Origin: CAZUFB01 sp048173955
GTDB taxonomy: Bacteria; Actinomycetota; Coriobacteriia; Coriobacteriales; UMGS124
Assembly: GCA_048173955.1 (NCBI GenBank)
Contig: DBEYOB010000058.1
Span: 1-12,005, forward strand
Length of the DNA stretch: 12,005 bases
Direction of reading: 5' to 3'
Shown: one piece after another, positions 1 through 7,879 of the stretch
Numbering within the stretch: the first letter of the stretch is position 1
How the letters are laid out: each line of letters starts with the position of its first letter
Notes under the pieces: generated by a model
The model's database searches: none
What the model saw: the letters and a program-made list of their open reading frames with translations, nothing else
Told to the model about the DNA's origin: nothing
Made by a program: the position numbers and the translations under genes

Positions 1-478
1 GGGATGCCCGGGCCGCGCGTGCGCGCGACGCCGCCTGCGCCCTCGTGCGCATGGCTTCTCGGGCGCGCGCGTTCGCCGGCCGGGGCGCCCTCGGCGAAGG
101 GCTCGATGCTTCGCGGCTTGACCCGCAGGATGCCGCGCAACCCCTCGGCGTGCGACGTTCGCCGCGCTCTGCGGACGGGAAGGTCGTGCGCGCGCGTTCC
201 TTGGGGACATTGCGCCGCCGGATTGCGCGGGCGACCCGCGCACCGTTCGCTGTGGCCGCGAAGCCCTCGTGCGCCGTTCGCTCCGATTCGCCGCGCGCCG
301 CCGCCCAGCCGCCTTCGGCTTCATCGCCCCTTCGTTCGCGTGTGTGTGCGGGGTTTGCCGCCTTCGCCGTTTCGCCGACGCGCAGCGCTGCGGGCCGCGC
401 CGCCTTTTGGAGAAGCGCCGCGCGGTCGAGGGTCTTCACGTTCCTGGCGACGACGCGCTCCTTGATGTCGCTCGGCAA
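1..478 (-). CDS. CD1108-like mobile element protein, N-terminal part (runs off the left edge)
   Basis: This is an open frame with no stop codon from base 478 to the window edge, about 159 codons. The start is TTG at 478-476, preceded at 5 nt by a perfect AAGGAGG, and it lies 21 nt after the virB4 stop. The protein begins LPSDIKERVVARNVKTLDRA (first residue Met in vivo), which resembles the N-terminus I recall for the CD1108 family that follows virB4 in Tn1549/CTn4-like elements. Those proteins have a long Ala/Lys/Arg-rich N-terminal region and usually a C-terminal cell-wall hydrolase domain, which here would lie outside the window. Their presumed role is to open peptidoglycan for the mating channel. 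The visible part is low complexity, rich in Ala, Arg and Glu. Around base 140 the most typical codon pattern seems to move to another frame, so a frameshift is possible. The family call rests on the first 20 or so residues and the context. Confidence 0.55.
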   Translation of the reverse strand, partial: MPSDIKERVVARNVKTLDRAALLQKAARPAALRVGETAKAANPAHTRERRGDEAEGGWAAARGESERTAHEGFAATANGARVARAIRRRNVPKERARTTFPSAERGERRTPRGCAASCGSSREASSPSPRAPRPANARAREAMRTRAQAASRARAARAS

Positions 479-499
479 GGCGGCCTCCTTTCTGCTTCG

Positions 500-2809
500 T
501 CACTCCCCGGGCTTAGTGGTCATGAGGCGGTAGAGCTCGGTGTCCCTCGGGAAGCGGTTGGCGAACGGCACGATGGCGCCGCCGTAGCGCAGGAGGCCGC
601 AGCCCGCCTCGGCGTTGGTGATGTAGCCCATCTGCTCTCGGCTGATGTTGAGGAGTTCGCCCAGTTTCCCGCGGTCGGCGGCCGCCTGGTTGAGCATGAC
701 GATGAGCTCGGAGTTGGAGAGCATCGTGGAGGCCAAGACCGAATCGAGCAGGTACTCCACGTTCTGCGTGATGGCCGTGGGGTAGGCGTTGCGCTTGCGG
801 AAGCGGCGCCACGCGCTGTTGAAGAACGCGCCGGAGTACTCGTTCTCGAACACCACGTGGAACTCGTCTATGAAGATGTGCGTGCGCCTGCCCGCGCGCC
901 AGTTGTCCGTCACGCGGTTGAGCATCGCGTCGGTGATGACGAGCAGCCCCATGGTCTTGAGCTGGCGGCCCAGGTCCATGATGTCGTAGACGAGGAGCCT
1001 GTTGCGGGTGTCCACGTTGGTTGGGTGCGCGAACGCGTCCAGCGTGCCCGAGGTGAACAGCTCCAGCGAAAGCGCCAGGTCACGCGCCTGCGGCTCGGGC
1101 TGGGCGAGCAGTTTGTCGCGCAGGTGGGCGAGCGTGGGCGCCTCGCCGCCGCGCAGGTAGTCGGCGTACACCGCCGAGGTGCAGCGGTCCACGACCGACT
1201 TGGCCTGCGGCCCCAGTCCCCGGCGGTCGAGCTGCTCGAACAGTGACAGCACGAACTCGCTCTTGTCGGCCACGGGGTTGCCTCCCTCGCCGTAGCCCTC
1301 CACCATGTCCATGGCGTTGATGTGGTGGGGGCTGCCCGCCGCGATGCGCACCACCTCGCCGCCCAGTGCCTCGGCGAGCGAGGCGTACTCGCGCTCGGGG
1401 TCGCATATCACTATGTCGTCGTCGGTCGAGAGCGCAAGCATAGCTATGAGCTCCTTGGTCGAGAAGCTCTTGCCCGAGCCCGGCACGCCCAGCACGAACG
1501 CGTTGGGGTTCAGGAGCCGCGACTTGTCGCACAGGATGAGGTTGCGCGATATGGCGTTCTCGCCGAAGTACATGCCGCCCTCCTCCATGATCTCCTGCAC
1601 GCGGAACGGCATGAGCACGGCGAGGCTCTCGGTGGTGAGCGTGCGCATCGCCTCGATGCGACGCACGCCTATGGGCAGCGCGGTTGACAGCCCGTCGAGC
1701 TGCTGGAAGCGCAGGACCGAGAGGCGGCACAGGTGCTTGCGCGCGCACGAGAGCAGCGCCTCGGTGTCGGCGTCGAGCTCCTCGGGCGTGTCGGCAAAGT
1801 GGACGAGCGTCACCGTGGCGAACATCATGCGCTGGTCGCGCGACATGAGGTCGTCCAGGAACTCGCGGCTCTCCTTGCGCTGCTGCTCCATGTCGTAGGG
1901 CACGGCCACGTTATAGTTCATGTTGGCGTTCTGCCGGCGCGTCCAGTTGGTGATGTTCGTCTCCACACCGAGCAGTCGCCGCTCCACCTCGCGCACCGCC
2001 TCGTCAGTGGGCACGGGGACGACGTCTATGGAAAGCGCCATCGCGCGCCTCGCGTCGGTAAGCTCGGCCAGAAAGCCGTCCTTGATGTAGGACGCGTAGT
2101 CGGTCAGGTACAGGGCGCGCGCCCAGCGGCCGCCCACCCGCAGGCGGTCGGCCTCAATGCCCGCGCCCTCGGGCGCAACGGCGTCCTTGAACGAGTGCCC
2201 CCGGCGCATCGAGGCGCGCACGTCGATGGGCAGGTCGTCGGCGCCGCCCCGGTAGAAGCCCCTCAGAAGCCGCAGCTTGCCCTCTGCGTCGAGCTCCTCG
2301 CAGTGCGCCCCGAGGCGCGCGAGGTGCGCGGCCGTCTCCGCCGACGCGCGGTTGAAGTAGGAGCGGGCCTCCTGGATGCTTCTCCCTCCCACGGCGATGG
2401 TAAGGTATATCTCGCGCACCATGGAATTCGCCCCCGTGGCCTTCTCTATGAGCATGGCGTTGTACTCCTCGCGGTAGCGGTCGAGCCCGTCGCCCTTGGG
2501 CGGTATGAGGATGCGCCGCCCGAGGGCTTCGGCGTCGAGCCTGCGCACCGCCACGGTGACCTTGGCCCGCGCGTCGGAGTCGAAAGAGTTGAGCAGGTCC
2601 GAGTAGCCCAGGAACATGGCCTCCTTATCCTCCTTTGACGCCGCCGCGTAGTTCACGTCGCTCACGCGCCAGGTCTTCGCGTACTCGCCGTCGTCGGTGA
2701 GGCACACGCCGTCGGGCCAGATGCGGCGCACGGGCACGGCGTCCTCGGCGGTTTTCGGCGGGACGAACCGCGTGCCGCCTTTGCGCCGCCTAGCTGCGAG
2801 TGCGGCCAT
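500..2809 (-). CDS. virB4: VirB4-family conjugation ATPase
   Basis: This 769-residue cytoplasmic ATPase powers the type IV secretion channel. The N-terminal half is the VirB4/TraE-type region. The C-terminal half is a RecA-like ATPase with Walker A GVPGSGKS at residues 441-448 and Walker B HIFIDEF at 644-650. An ITQN motif at 680-683 follows, in the position usual for this family. Length is normal for Tn1549/CTn-type VirB4 proteins, and the frame is intact to its TGA. The ATG at 2809 has AAAGGAGGG upstream. It overlaps the last 20 nt of prgI, which indicates translational coupling. PrgI just upstream and the CD1108-like gene just downstream give the order usual for this element class. Family assignment is secure; substrate range cannot be read from the sequence. 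Confidence 0.96.
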   Translation of the reverse strand: MAALAARRRKGGTRFVPPKTAEDAVPVRRIWPDGVCLTDDGEYAKTWRVSDVNYAAASKEDKEAMFLGYSDLLNSFDSDARAKVTVAVRRLDAEALGRRILIPPKGDGLDRYREEYNAMLIEKATGANSMVREIYLTIAVGGRSIQEARSYFNRASAETAAHLARLGAHCEELDAEGKLRLLRGFYRGGADDLPIDVRASMRRGHSFKDAVAPEGAGIEADRLRVGGRWARALYLTDYASYIKDGFLAELTDARRAMALSIDVVPVPTDEAVREVERRLLGVETNITNWTRRQNANMNYNVAVPYDMEQQRKESREFLDDLMSRDQRMMFATVTLVHFADTPEELDADTEALLSCARKHLCRLSVLRFQQLDGLSTALPIGVRRIEAMRTLTTESLAVLMPFRVQEIMEEGGMYFGENAISRNLILCDKSRLLNPNAFVLGVPGSGKSFSTKELIAMLALSTDDDIVICDPEREYASLAEALGGEVVRIAAGSPHHINAMDMVEGYGEGGNPVADKSEFVLSLFEQLDRRGLGPQAKSVVDRCTSAVYADYLRGGEAPTLAHLRDKLLAQPEPQARDLALSLELFTSGTLDAFAHPTNVDTRNRLLVYDIMDLGRQLKTMGLLVITDAMLNRVTDNWRAGRRTHIFIDEFHVVFENEYSGAFFNSAWRRFRKRNAYPTAITQNVEYLLDSVLASTMLSNSELIVMLNQAAADRGKLGELLNISREQMGYITNAEAGCGLLRYGGAIVPFANRFPRDTELYRLMTTKPGE

Positions 2810-3173
2810 GATGCCCTCCTTTCTCGCGGCGGATGCCCTTCGCGCGATGCGGCGTGCAGACGGCCTCGTAGTACAGGTTCTGCGGGCGCGCGGGCAGTTC
2901 CTTGGGGGTCAAAAGCGCGTATTTGGCCCACGCCCACGCCGCGCGTTCGACCGCCATGCCGTGCCAGGTGACGAACCCCAGCGCGGCGAACGGGGCCGCT
3001 CCCGCGATGCACGCCCAGGAGAGCTCGTCCAGTCTCAGGAAGGGCGACAGCCCGAAGTAGAGCCCCACGGCGGCGACGCAGGCGAGCAGCGCGAAGACGC
3101 ACTGCCGAAGCGACATGCCGAAGAACACCCCCTCGGTATACTCGCGTATCTCTCGGTTGACCTTCACTTCCAC
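2790..3173 (-). CDS. prgI: PrgI-family membrane protein of the conjugation channel
   Basis: A 127-residue protein with the PrgI hallmark N-terminus (VEVKVNREIREYTEGVFFG). Two membrane helices follow, at about residues 24-41 and 51-70, then a basic cytoplasmic tail. PrgI-family proteins are small inner-membrane parts of Gram-positive type IV secretion systems, encoded directly before virB4, as here. I chose the GTG at 3173 because GAGGAG lies 6 nt upstream and the family-like sequence begins exactly there. A second in-frame GTG at 3167 is the alternative; the frame stays open upstream to 3239 but encodes an Arg/Pro-rich stretch with no support. The last 20 nt overlap virB4. It is separated from the VirB6-like gene by about 100 nt containing a GC hairpin. 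Confidence 0.88.
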   Translation of the reverse strand: MEVKVNREIREYTEGVFFGMSLRQCVFALLACVAAVGLYFGLSPFLRLDELSWACIAGAAPFAALGFVTWHGMAVERAAWAWAKYALLTPKELPARPQNLYYEAVCTPHRAKGIRREKGGHHGRTRS

Positions 3174-3202
3174 TTCTTGCTCCTCTCTGCCTGCGCGGCG
3201 AA

Positions 3203-3224
3203 GCGGGCGCGTAAAGCGCCCCGC
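3203..3224. repeat. GC-rich inverted repeat in the gap before prgI
   Basis: GCGGGCGC (3203-3210), a 5 nt loop, then GCGCCCCGC (3216-3224) form an 8 bp stem with one bulged C. A 10 bp palindrome, CCGCGCGCGG, overlaps its 3' side at 3221-3230. This lies in the only sizeable gap (103 nt) inside the channel-gene run. There is no T tract on the minus-strand side, so it does not look like a complete intrinsic terminator. It could attenuate transcription or set relative expression and mRNA stability of prgI-virB4. GC-rich DNA forms such stems by chance, so function is uncertain. Confidence 0.4.
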
Positions 3225-3276
3225 GCGCGGCGCGGGCAATGTGTTCGTTCGGTTGTTTCGGGAAAGGGGAGGGGCG

Positions 3277-4116
3277 TCAAAGCCCCATCATCTCGCGCAC
3301 CACGCGGTCGGCCATCTTGACCATGCCCGTGAGCACCAGCATGTTGAAGGCAAGCTCTCCCACGTACGACCACACCTGCGTGACCACGGGAGCCTCGGCA
3401 TCCACCACCGGCGGCGCCGATGCGAACAGCGAGAATATGACGCATGCGAGCAGGATGACCGCACCCTCGAGGCACACGGCCCCGTAGCTTTTGAGGAACG
3501 CCTTGCCGACCGACTGACTCGGCTCGCCCGCGAAGGTGGACAGGGGTATGGGCGCGAGCGCGGTGTACATGTATATCTTGAAGAACCTGCCGTACACCGC
3601 CAGTATCATGATGAACGAGAGCACCGTGACGAGCAGCCCGCCGAGCAACGTCACCGCCCACAGGGGTATGGCGTCGAGGAAGCCCACGTCCTCGATGGCC
3701 TCCACCATCTCGCCAGGCAGCGCGGCGGGCGCGGCCGACGCAAAGCCCGCAGCATCCATCATGTCGCCGATGAGCCCCTGCACCACGTCGAGGAACGCCA
3801 TCATGAGCTCAAGCCCGTAGACGACGGCGGCGTGCGCCAGCACGAACCGCACGAACAGCTTCAACACCACCTCCGGGCGCTTGGCCTCGGCGAACGAGCC
3901 GCAGGTCTTCACGAGGCCCGACAGGAAGAACAGCACGAGGAGCGCGAGCGCCACCGCCTGCACGGCGCCGTGGATGGAGAGCACCGCGTCCCATATCCCG
4001 CCGCCCCGGAAGTCGGCGGGCGACGCCGTGAGCAACCCCACGATCTCGCCCATCTTCTCGTTCCACGTGTCGAGCGCTCCCTGGAGGTTGCTGACCACCC
4101 AGTTGTCCGAATCCAA
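3277..4116 (-). CDS. VirB6/TrbL-like polytopic channel protein
   Basis: A 279-residue integral membrane protein with about six hydrophobic segments (roughly 50-68, 88-112, 152-176, 183-200, 213-232 and 250-265). A conserved-looking core, YGRFFKIYMYTALAPIPLST, spans residues 175-194. This core and the position between the small Maff2/VirB2-like protein and PrgI match the VirB6/TrbL-like proteins of Tn1549/CTn elements, which form part of the inner-membrane pore. The start is TTG at 4116: AAAGGAGG sits 7 nt upstream, while the first internal Met (residue 22) would remove a well-formed N-terminal region. It follows the upstream gene by 34 nt. Detection by sequence similarity alone is often weak in this family, so I rely on topology, core and order. 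Confidence 0.85.
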   Translation of the reverse strand: MDSDNWVVSNLQGALDTWNEKMGEIVGLLTASPADFRGGGIWDAVLSIHGAVQAVALALLVLFFLSGLVKTCGSFAEAKRPEVVLKLFVRFVLAHAAVVYGLELMMAFLDVVQGLIGDMMDAAGFASAAPAALPGEMVEAIEDVGFLDAIPLWAVTLLGGLLVTVLSFIMILAVYGRFFKIYMYTALAPIPLSTFAGEPSQSVGKAFLKSYGAVCLEGAVILLACVIFSLFASAPPVVDAEAPVVTQVWSYVGELAFNMLVLTGMVKMADRVVREMMGL

Positions 4117-4150
4117 CGGCCCGCCTCCTTTCGGGGCCCGCGCGACGGGC

Positions 4151-4483
4151 CTATCCGACGATGATATCCAAGATTTCCTTCGCGAACGTGATGACCACGC
4201 CGCCCGCCAGGGTCAGGAAGCCGTTGGCGCGCTGGGACGGGTCGTGGCTCTTGAGCGACATGCCCACCTGCACCACGCCGAAGCCGAGCAGGATGAGCCC
4301 GACGCTCCTGATGAGCCCGAAGATGAACGTGGAGAGGTTGTCCACCGCCGCTATCGGGTCGGTCGCCGCGAACGCGGCGGGCGGCTCCAGCGCCAAGGCC
4401 GAAGCGGCGCAGACGGCGATTGCCGCCATGAGCCGCGCGCGGGCTGCGGGGCGGGCCTTCTTCCCCTCAGTGGTCTTTCTCAT
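4151..4483 (-). CDS. Small secreted two-helix protein, Maff2/VirB2-like (putative pilin-type channel subunit)
   Basis: A 110-residue protein. It has a basic N-terminus, a hydrophobic stretch at about 18-32 and a likely signal peptidase site AFA|A after residue 39. The mature part is about 70 residues with two membrane helices at about 52-75 and 88-108. The segment between them, SLKSHDPSQRANGF, resembles the central loop of Maff2-family mobile-element proteins. Size, processing and two-helix layout also recall VirB2/TrbC pilins. The call as a pilin-type subunit is inference from layout and from its place after virD4 and before the VirB6-like gene. The ATG at 4483 has AAAGGAG upstream (about 9 nt spacing) and overlaps the end of virD4 by 17 nt. 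The longer upstream frame is Arg-rich antisense-type sequence and is rejected. Confidence 0.78.
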   Translation of the reverse strand: MRKTTEGKKARPAARARLMAAIAVCAASALALEPPAAFAATDPIAAVDNLSTFIFGLIRSVGLILLGFGVVQVGMSLKSHDPSQRANGFLTLAGGVVITFAKEILDIIVG

Positions 4484-6287
4484 GCGTTGGTTCTCCTTTC
4501 CCGCCCGCCGCCTCCGCCGCGAGCGCTGCCTCGGCCTCCTCCCCGTCGAGCACGACGCAGCCCGCAGGCGCGGCCTGCGCGCTCGCGGGGGCAACGCCTT
4601 CGTAGGGCGCCACGGCGGCGCTTGCCAGCGGGCAGGCGCCGTGCTCGTAGGGCGGCGCGCCGCCCTCGGGGGTGAGCCGCGCGGCGGGATGCCGCGCTAT
4701 GTCGAGCTTTAAGTCGATGATGGGGCGCTCGCCGCGCACGAAGAGCAGCGCGCGGGAGTTGTCGAGCATGCGCACCTCGTCGGGCGTCATGAGCTCGCGC
4801 CCCGAGATCTGCTGGTTGGTGGACCAGCTGCCGCCCCTCCCGGTGGTCCTGCCGTGCGTGTCGAGGTCGATGGTCTCCTTGCCCAGAAGCTCGCTGACGT
4901 ACTTGTGGGTGGATTGCTCGTTGCCGCCCAGGTACAGGAACTCGTCGCAGTTGCCGACGATGGACTCCCACTGCTTGTCGAACAGCGCCCGCAGCTGCGC
5001 CATGTTCTGGATGATGATCGACGCGGACACCCCGCGCCCGCGCATGGTGGAGAGTATCTTCTCAAAATCATTGGGTAAGCTCACGTTGGCGAACTCATCC
5101 ATGAGGAAGTGCACGTGCACGGGCAGCTGCCCGCCGTGTTTTCCGTCCGCGAGCGCGAAAAGCTGCTGGAACAGCTGCGTGTAGAGGACGGACACCAGGA
5201 AGTTGAAACTGGTGTCGTTGTCGGGTATGACTGCGAACAGGGCCACCTTGCGCTCCCCGAGCGACGGCAGGTCGAGCTCGTCTGTGGCGGTGAGCGACGC
5301 CAGGGCGTCGAGGTTGAACTTCTCCAGCCTGGAGGCGAGCGTCACCTGGATGGATTTGAGCGTCTTGGCCGAGCCGGAGCGGTAGCTGCGGTAGTATTTG
5401 AGCGCGATGTGGCCAGGGTCCCTCATCTCCAGCCGGTCGAACAGCTCGTCGAGCACCGAGGCGTAATCGTCGTCGTCCTCGCGCACCTCGCCGGCGCGCA
5501 GCATCTCCATGAGGGTGGCGTAGTTGCGCTCCTCGGGCGGTGCCTCGTGCACGAGGTAAAGCAGAAGCGCCAGGTGCAGCATCCCGGCGGCCGTGTCCCA
5601 GAAAGGATCCTGGCTCTGCGCGCCCTTGGGAGTCGTCGCCTTGAACAGGTTGGTGTTGAGCCGCTGCGCGTCCGCGTCCGACTCGATGTAGGAAAGCGGG
5701 TTGTAGCAGTGGGACCTCTCCATGCGCACGAGGTCGAGCACGCGCACCTCGTAGCCCCTCGATTCGAGCAGCCCGCCCACGGCGCGCACGATCTCGCCCT
5801 TCGGGTCGAGCACCACCATCGATGTGTTGGCCTGGCAGGCGTTGGGCAGGCTGAACCCGCGCGTTTTGCCTGCGCCCGAGCCGCCCACCACGAGCGTGTT
5901 CATCGAGCGCCTGTGGGCGTGGGTGTCGTAGCTCATGCGAAAATTGCGCGTGAGCAGCTTGTCGCCTGCGGGGTCGCGCCCCCGGTAGCGGTGGCAGATG
6001 CGGCGGGCGTCACCCCACCGGGCGCTGCCGTGCTCCTCGCCGGGGCGCAGGTTGCGCCGGGTGAGCAGCCACGCCGCCGCGCAGGCGGCATACAGGACCA
6101 GGAACAGCAGCGCCCATCGCGCGCCGCCCGCCGTGGGCTTCGTCGAAAAGGGATCCGAGAACGCCGCGATGAGCGAGGCGAGCGACCCCCCGCCGTCCAA
6201 GGCGGGGGCGGCGACGAACCCCGCCCACGCCGCCAGCGGCGCGGCGAGCGCGGCGGCTGCCGCCTCGCCAGCCGTCGGGGGCCTCAT
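4467..6287 (-). CDS. virD4: VirD4/TraG-family type IV coupling protein
   Basis: A 606-residue membrane-anchored ATPase that links the relaxase-DNA complex to the secretion channel. Two N-terminal membrane helices (about 8-28 and 57-76) are followed by the nucleotide-binding domain: Walker A GGSGAGKT (135-142), VVLDPKGE (158-165) and Walker B FLMDEF (394-399). QNMAQLRALF (427-436) and the FLYLGGNEQSTHKYVSELLG region (450-469) are typical of VirD4 in this element class. After residue 540 comes an Ala/Gly/Pro/Glu-rich tail with no recognisable fold. The ATG at 6287 overlaps the stop of the ArdC-like gene as ATGA and has GGAGGG upstream; upstream frame extension would be spurious. It is equivalent to PcfC of pCF10-type systems and probably works with the PcfB-like protein encoded two genes upstream. 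Confidence 0.96.
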   Translation of the reverse strand: MRPPTAGEAAAAALAAPLAAWAGFVAAPALDGGGSLASLIAAFSDPFSTKPTAGGARWALLFLVLYAACAAAWLLTRRNLRPGEEHGSARWGDARRICHRYRGRDPAGDKLLTRNFRMSYDTHAHRRSMNTLVVGGSGAGKTRGFSLPNACQANTSMVVLDPKGEIVRAVGGLLESRGYEVRVLDLVRMERSHCYNPLSYIESDADAQRLNTNLFKATTPKGAQSQDPFWDTAAGMLHLALLLYLVHEAPPEERNYATLMEMLRAGEVREDDDDYASVLDELFDRLEMRDPGHIALKYYRSYRSGSAKTLKSIQVTLASRLEKFNLDALASLTATDELDLPSLGERKVALFAVIPDNDTSFNFLVSVLYTQLFQQLFALADGKHGGQLPVHVHFLMDEFANVSLPNDFEKILSTMRGRGVSASIIIQNMAQLRALFDKQWESIVGNCDEFLYLGGNEQSTHKYVSELLGKETIDLDTHGRTTGRGGSWSTNQQISGRELMTPDEVRMLDNSRALLFVRGERPIIDLKLDIARHPAARLTPEGGAPPYEHGACPLASAAVAPYEGVAPASAQAAPAGCVVLDGEEAEAALAAEAAGGKGEPTHEKDH

Positions 6288-7150
6288 CTGCCCTCCGACC
6301 TGTCGCGCCGCCTTTCGGGCGGGGCCATGCGCTCCGACACGTCGCGCGCGGCCTTGCCGATCTCGCCCAAGGCGTCCCTCACCTCGCGCGCGCTCGCTTC
6401 CGGTGGCGCGGGCGCGGCGACGGCTCCCGAACATTCGAGTCCCAGGCGGCGGGCGGCTATGCCCGCCGCGAGGTCGGCCTTCGCGGCGTGCGTCTCCCTG
6501 TCGTAGGCATCGAGGCCGAGCGCCATGCTGGCATGCGCCGCCTCGACTATCAGCGCCGAGAGCAGCTGCGGCTCATCGAGCCCTCGCTGCACCCGTATGG
6601 CCCCCGAGGCGTGATCGTACTCGGCGGGGACGCCGCCGAGGTCGTCAACCGGCTCTATTCTCGTCGGCGAGCGAGCGACCAGCGCCGCGAGCGCGGCGTG
6701 AGGGTCCACTCTGCGCGGCAGGCATGGCCGCGCGGTGGTCTGCGACACGTCGAACACCTTGCGCACGTCGTACAAGACGCCGATGCTGCCGTCGTCGCGC
6801 ACGTACTCCTTGACGGGTTCGATGATGGGGATCGCCTTCTGCCCGCGCCTCACCGACGCTCCCTGCCTGCGCCAATGCTCAGCCGTGCCGACGCGCGTCG
6901 CGTTCGGTATGCGGTCGGCTATGAGCAGGATGTTCGTGGCGGAATGGTGGGGCAGCTGCGCCGCCACCCGCATGTACGTCTCCAGCGCCGCTGGATCCGA
7001 ATTCGCGCGCAGCGCGGCGGCGTCGGCGCGGTCGAATGCCTCTTGGCGCTCGCTCTGCTTCCGCTCCGCCCACGCTTGCTTGTCGAACTCGCCTTCCGGC
7101 GCGAATTCCCGGCTACTGCGTTCTTCCATCATCCGGTAGATATCTTGCAT
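6284..7150 (-). CDS. ArdC-like ssDNA-binding protein with a degenerate metallopeptidase-like domain
   Basis: A 288-residue protein. Residues about 55-115 match the ArdC-type ssDNA-binding N-domain: HHSATNILLIADRIP (68-82), the GTAEHWRRQGASVRRGQKAI region (88-107) and IEPV. The domain is associated with protecting or handling incoming single strands during conjugation. A second region at about 176-235 has the outline of the zincin domain often fused to ArdC domains, but the HExxH position reads VEAAH (202-206). The first zinc-binding His is lost, so proteolysis is unlikely. A charged tail follows residue 250. The ATG at 7150 follows the pcfB stop by 3 nt, with the SD AAGGAAGG inside the end of pcfB; the 3' end overlaps virD4 as ATGA. 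An anti-restriction role is inferred from family, not shown. Confidence 0.8.
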   Translation of the reverse strand: MQDIYRMMEERSSREFAPEGEFDKQAWAERKQSERQEAFDRADAAALRANSDPAALETYMRVAAQLPHHSATNILLIADRIPNATRVGTAEHWRRQGASVRRGQKAIPIIEPVKEYVRDDGSIGVLYDVRKVFDVSQTTARPCLPRRVDPHAALAALVARSPTRIEPVDDLGGVPAEYDHASGAIRVQRGLDEPQLLSALIVEAAHASMALGLDAYDRETHAAKADLAAGIAARRLGLECSGAVAAPAPPEASAREVRDALGEIGKAARDVSERMAPPERRRDRSEGR

Positions 7151-7153
7151 GCT

Positions 7154-7879
7154 CTACCTTCCTTTCTCCAGGGCGCGCGCCATGGGCTTGCGAGTCGCAT
7201 GCGCTTCGCCGCTCATTTCGCGTGCCGCCGATATGGCGCGCATCTCCGCGCGCACGGACAGCCTGCCGCAGCGCTTGCGCGCTGCCTCACCATCCTTTTC
7301 TGAGAGCCGTTTTCTCGCGGATGTAGGCCCTGACGGACGGCTTTCCGCCGGGGCTTGCGCTAAAGGGGAGGCGTCGCTGTCGCCCGGCGATGCCAGCAAA
7401 TCATCGAGGAGCGCCGCAGCTTGTTCGGGTGCGCGCGGCGCCTGCGCGGCGTGCGCGCGCCCATCGTGCCGATTCCCCTCGCGCGGCTCGGGCGCTTCGC
7501 GGGCGTCGTCTCTCATGCGGCACAGGCCGAGCCTCTCCGCGATGCGGTTCACCTTGCTCGCGTCCTCGGTCCGCACCAGAAGATCGACGGATTCGCCGTC
7601 CTTCTGCTTCACGACGGCGTATGCGATGCCGTAGCGTCGGGCCTCCTTCGCGAACCCTTTCAGATCGTCAAAGCGGATGGGGAACACGCGCAGCTCACGG
7701 CCCGATTTGAGCATCGCCGAAAGCCGCGCCCTGCCCTTGGTTTTCTCGTTGCTCGCCGCGGCCGCCAGCAGCATGGCGGCCGCGTTCTTCGCGCCGGCGC
7801 CCGTGATGCGCAGCGCCACCTCGGTTCCCTCGAGCGTCATCCTCACGATCTGCTCAGCAGCCTCGCTCGATGCGTCCAT
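7154..7879 (-). CDS. pcfB: PcfB/DUF3801-family relaxosome accessory protein
   Basis: A 241-residue protein whose first 120 or so residues match the PcfB (DUF3801) family: AEQIVRMTLEGTEVALRITG (7-26), GAKNAAAML, KTKGRARLSAMLKSGRELRVF and a VRTEDASKVNRIAERLGL region. PcfB of pCF10 binds the relaxase and coupling protein and helps deliver the transfer complex to the channel. The second half is polar, Ala/Arg/Pro-rich and probably disordered, making this longer than the compact members I recall. The ATG at 7879 lies inside the relaxase gene (26 nt overlap) with GGAAGG just upstream; the gene ends in TAG 3 nt before the ArdC-like start. Position between relaxase and coupling-protein genes is consistent with an adaptor role. 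Confidence 0.9.
   Translation of the reverse strand: MDASSEAAEQIVRMTLEGTEVALRITGAGAKNAAAMLLAAAASNEKTKGRARLSAMLKSGRELRVFPIRFDDLKGFAKEARRYGIAYAVVKQKDGESVDLLVRTEDASKVNRIAERLGLCRMRDDAREAPEPREGNRHDGRAHAAQAPRAPEQAAALLDDLLASPGDSDASPLAQAPAESRPSGPTSARKRLSEKDGEAARKRCGRLSVRAEMRAISAAREMSGEAHATRKPMARALEKGR

Noticed and set aside
321..503. 60-codon minus frame beginning MTKQKGGRLAERHQG
   Set aside because: It overlaps the CD1108-like frame in another phase and is Arg/Gly-rich with no family resemblance; the TTG frame has the better SD and a recognisable start.
269..6506. Long plus-strand open frames opposite virB4, the VirB6-like gene and virD4 (for example 269-1246, 1733-2638, 3115-4164, 5109-6506)
   Set aside because: They are antisense to conserved genes, have Arg/His/Val-rich compositions typical of high-GC shadow frames, match no family I recognise and lack convincing SD sites.
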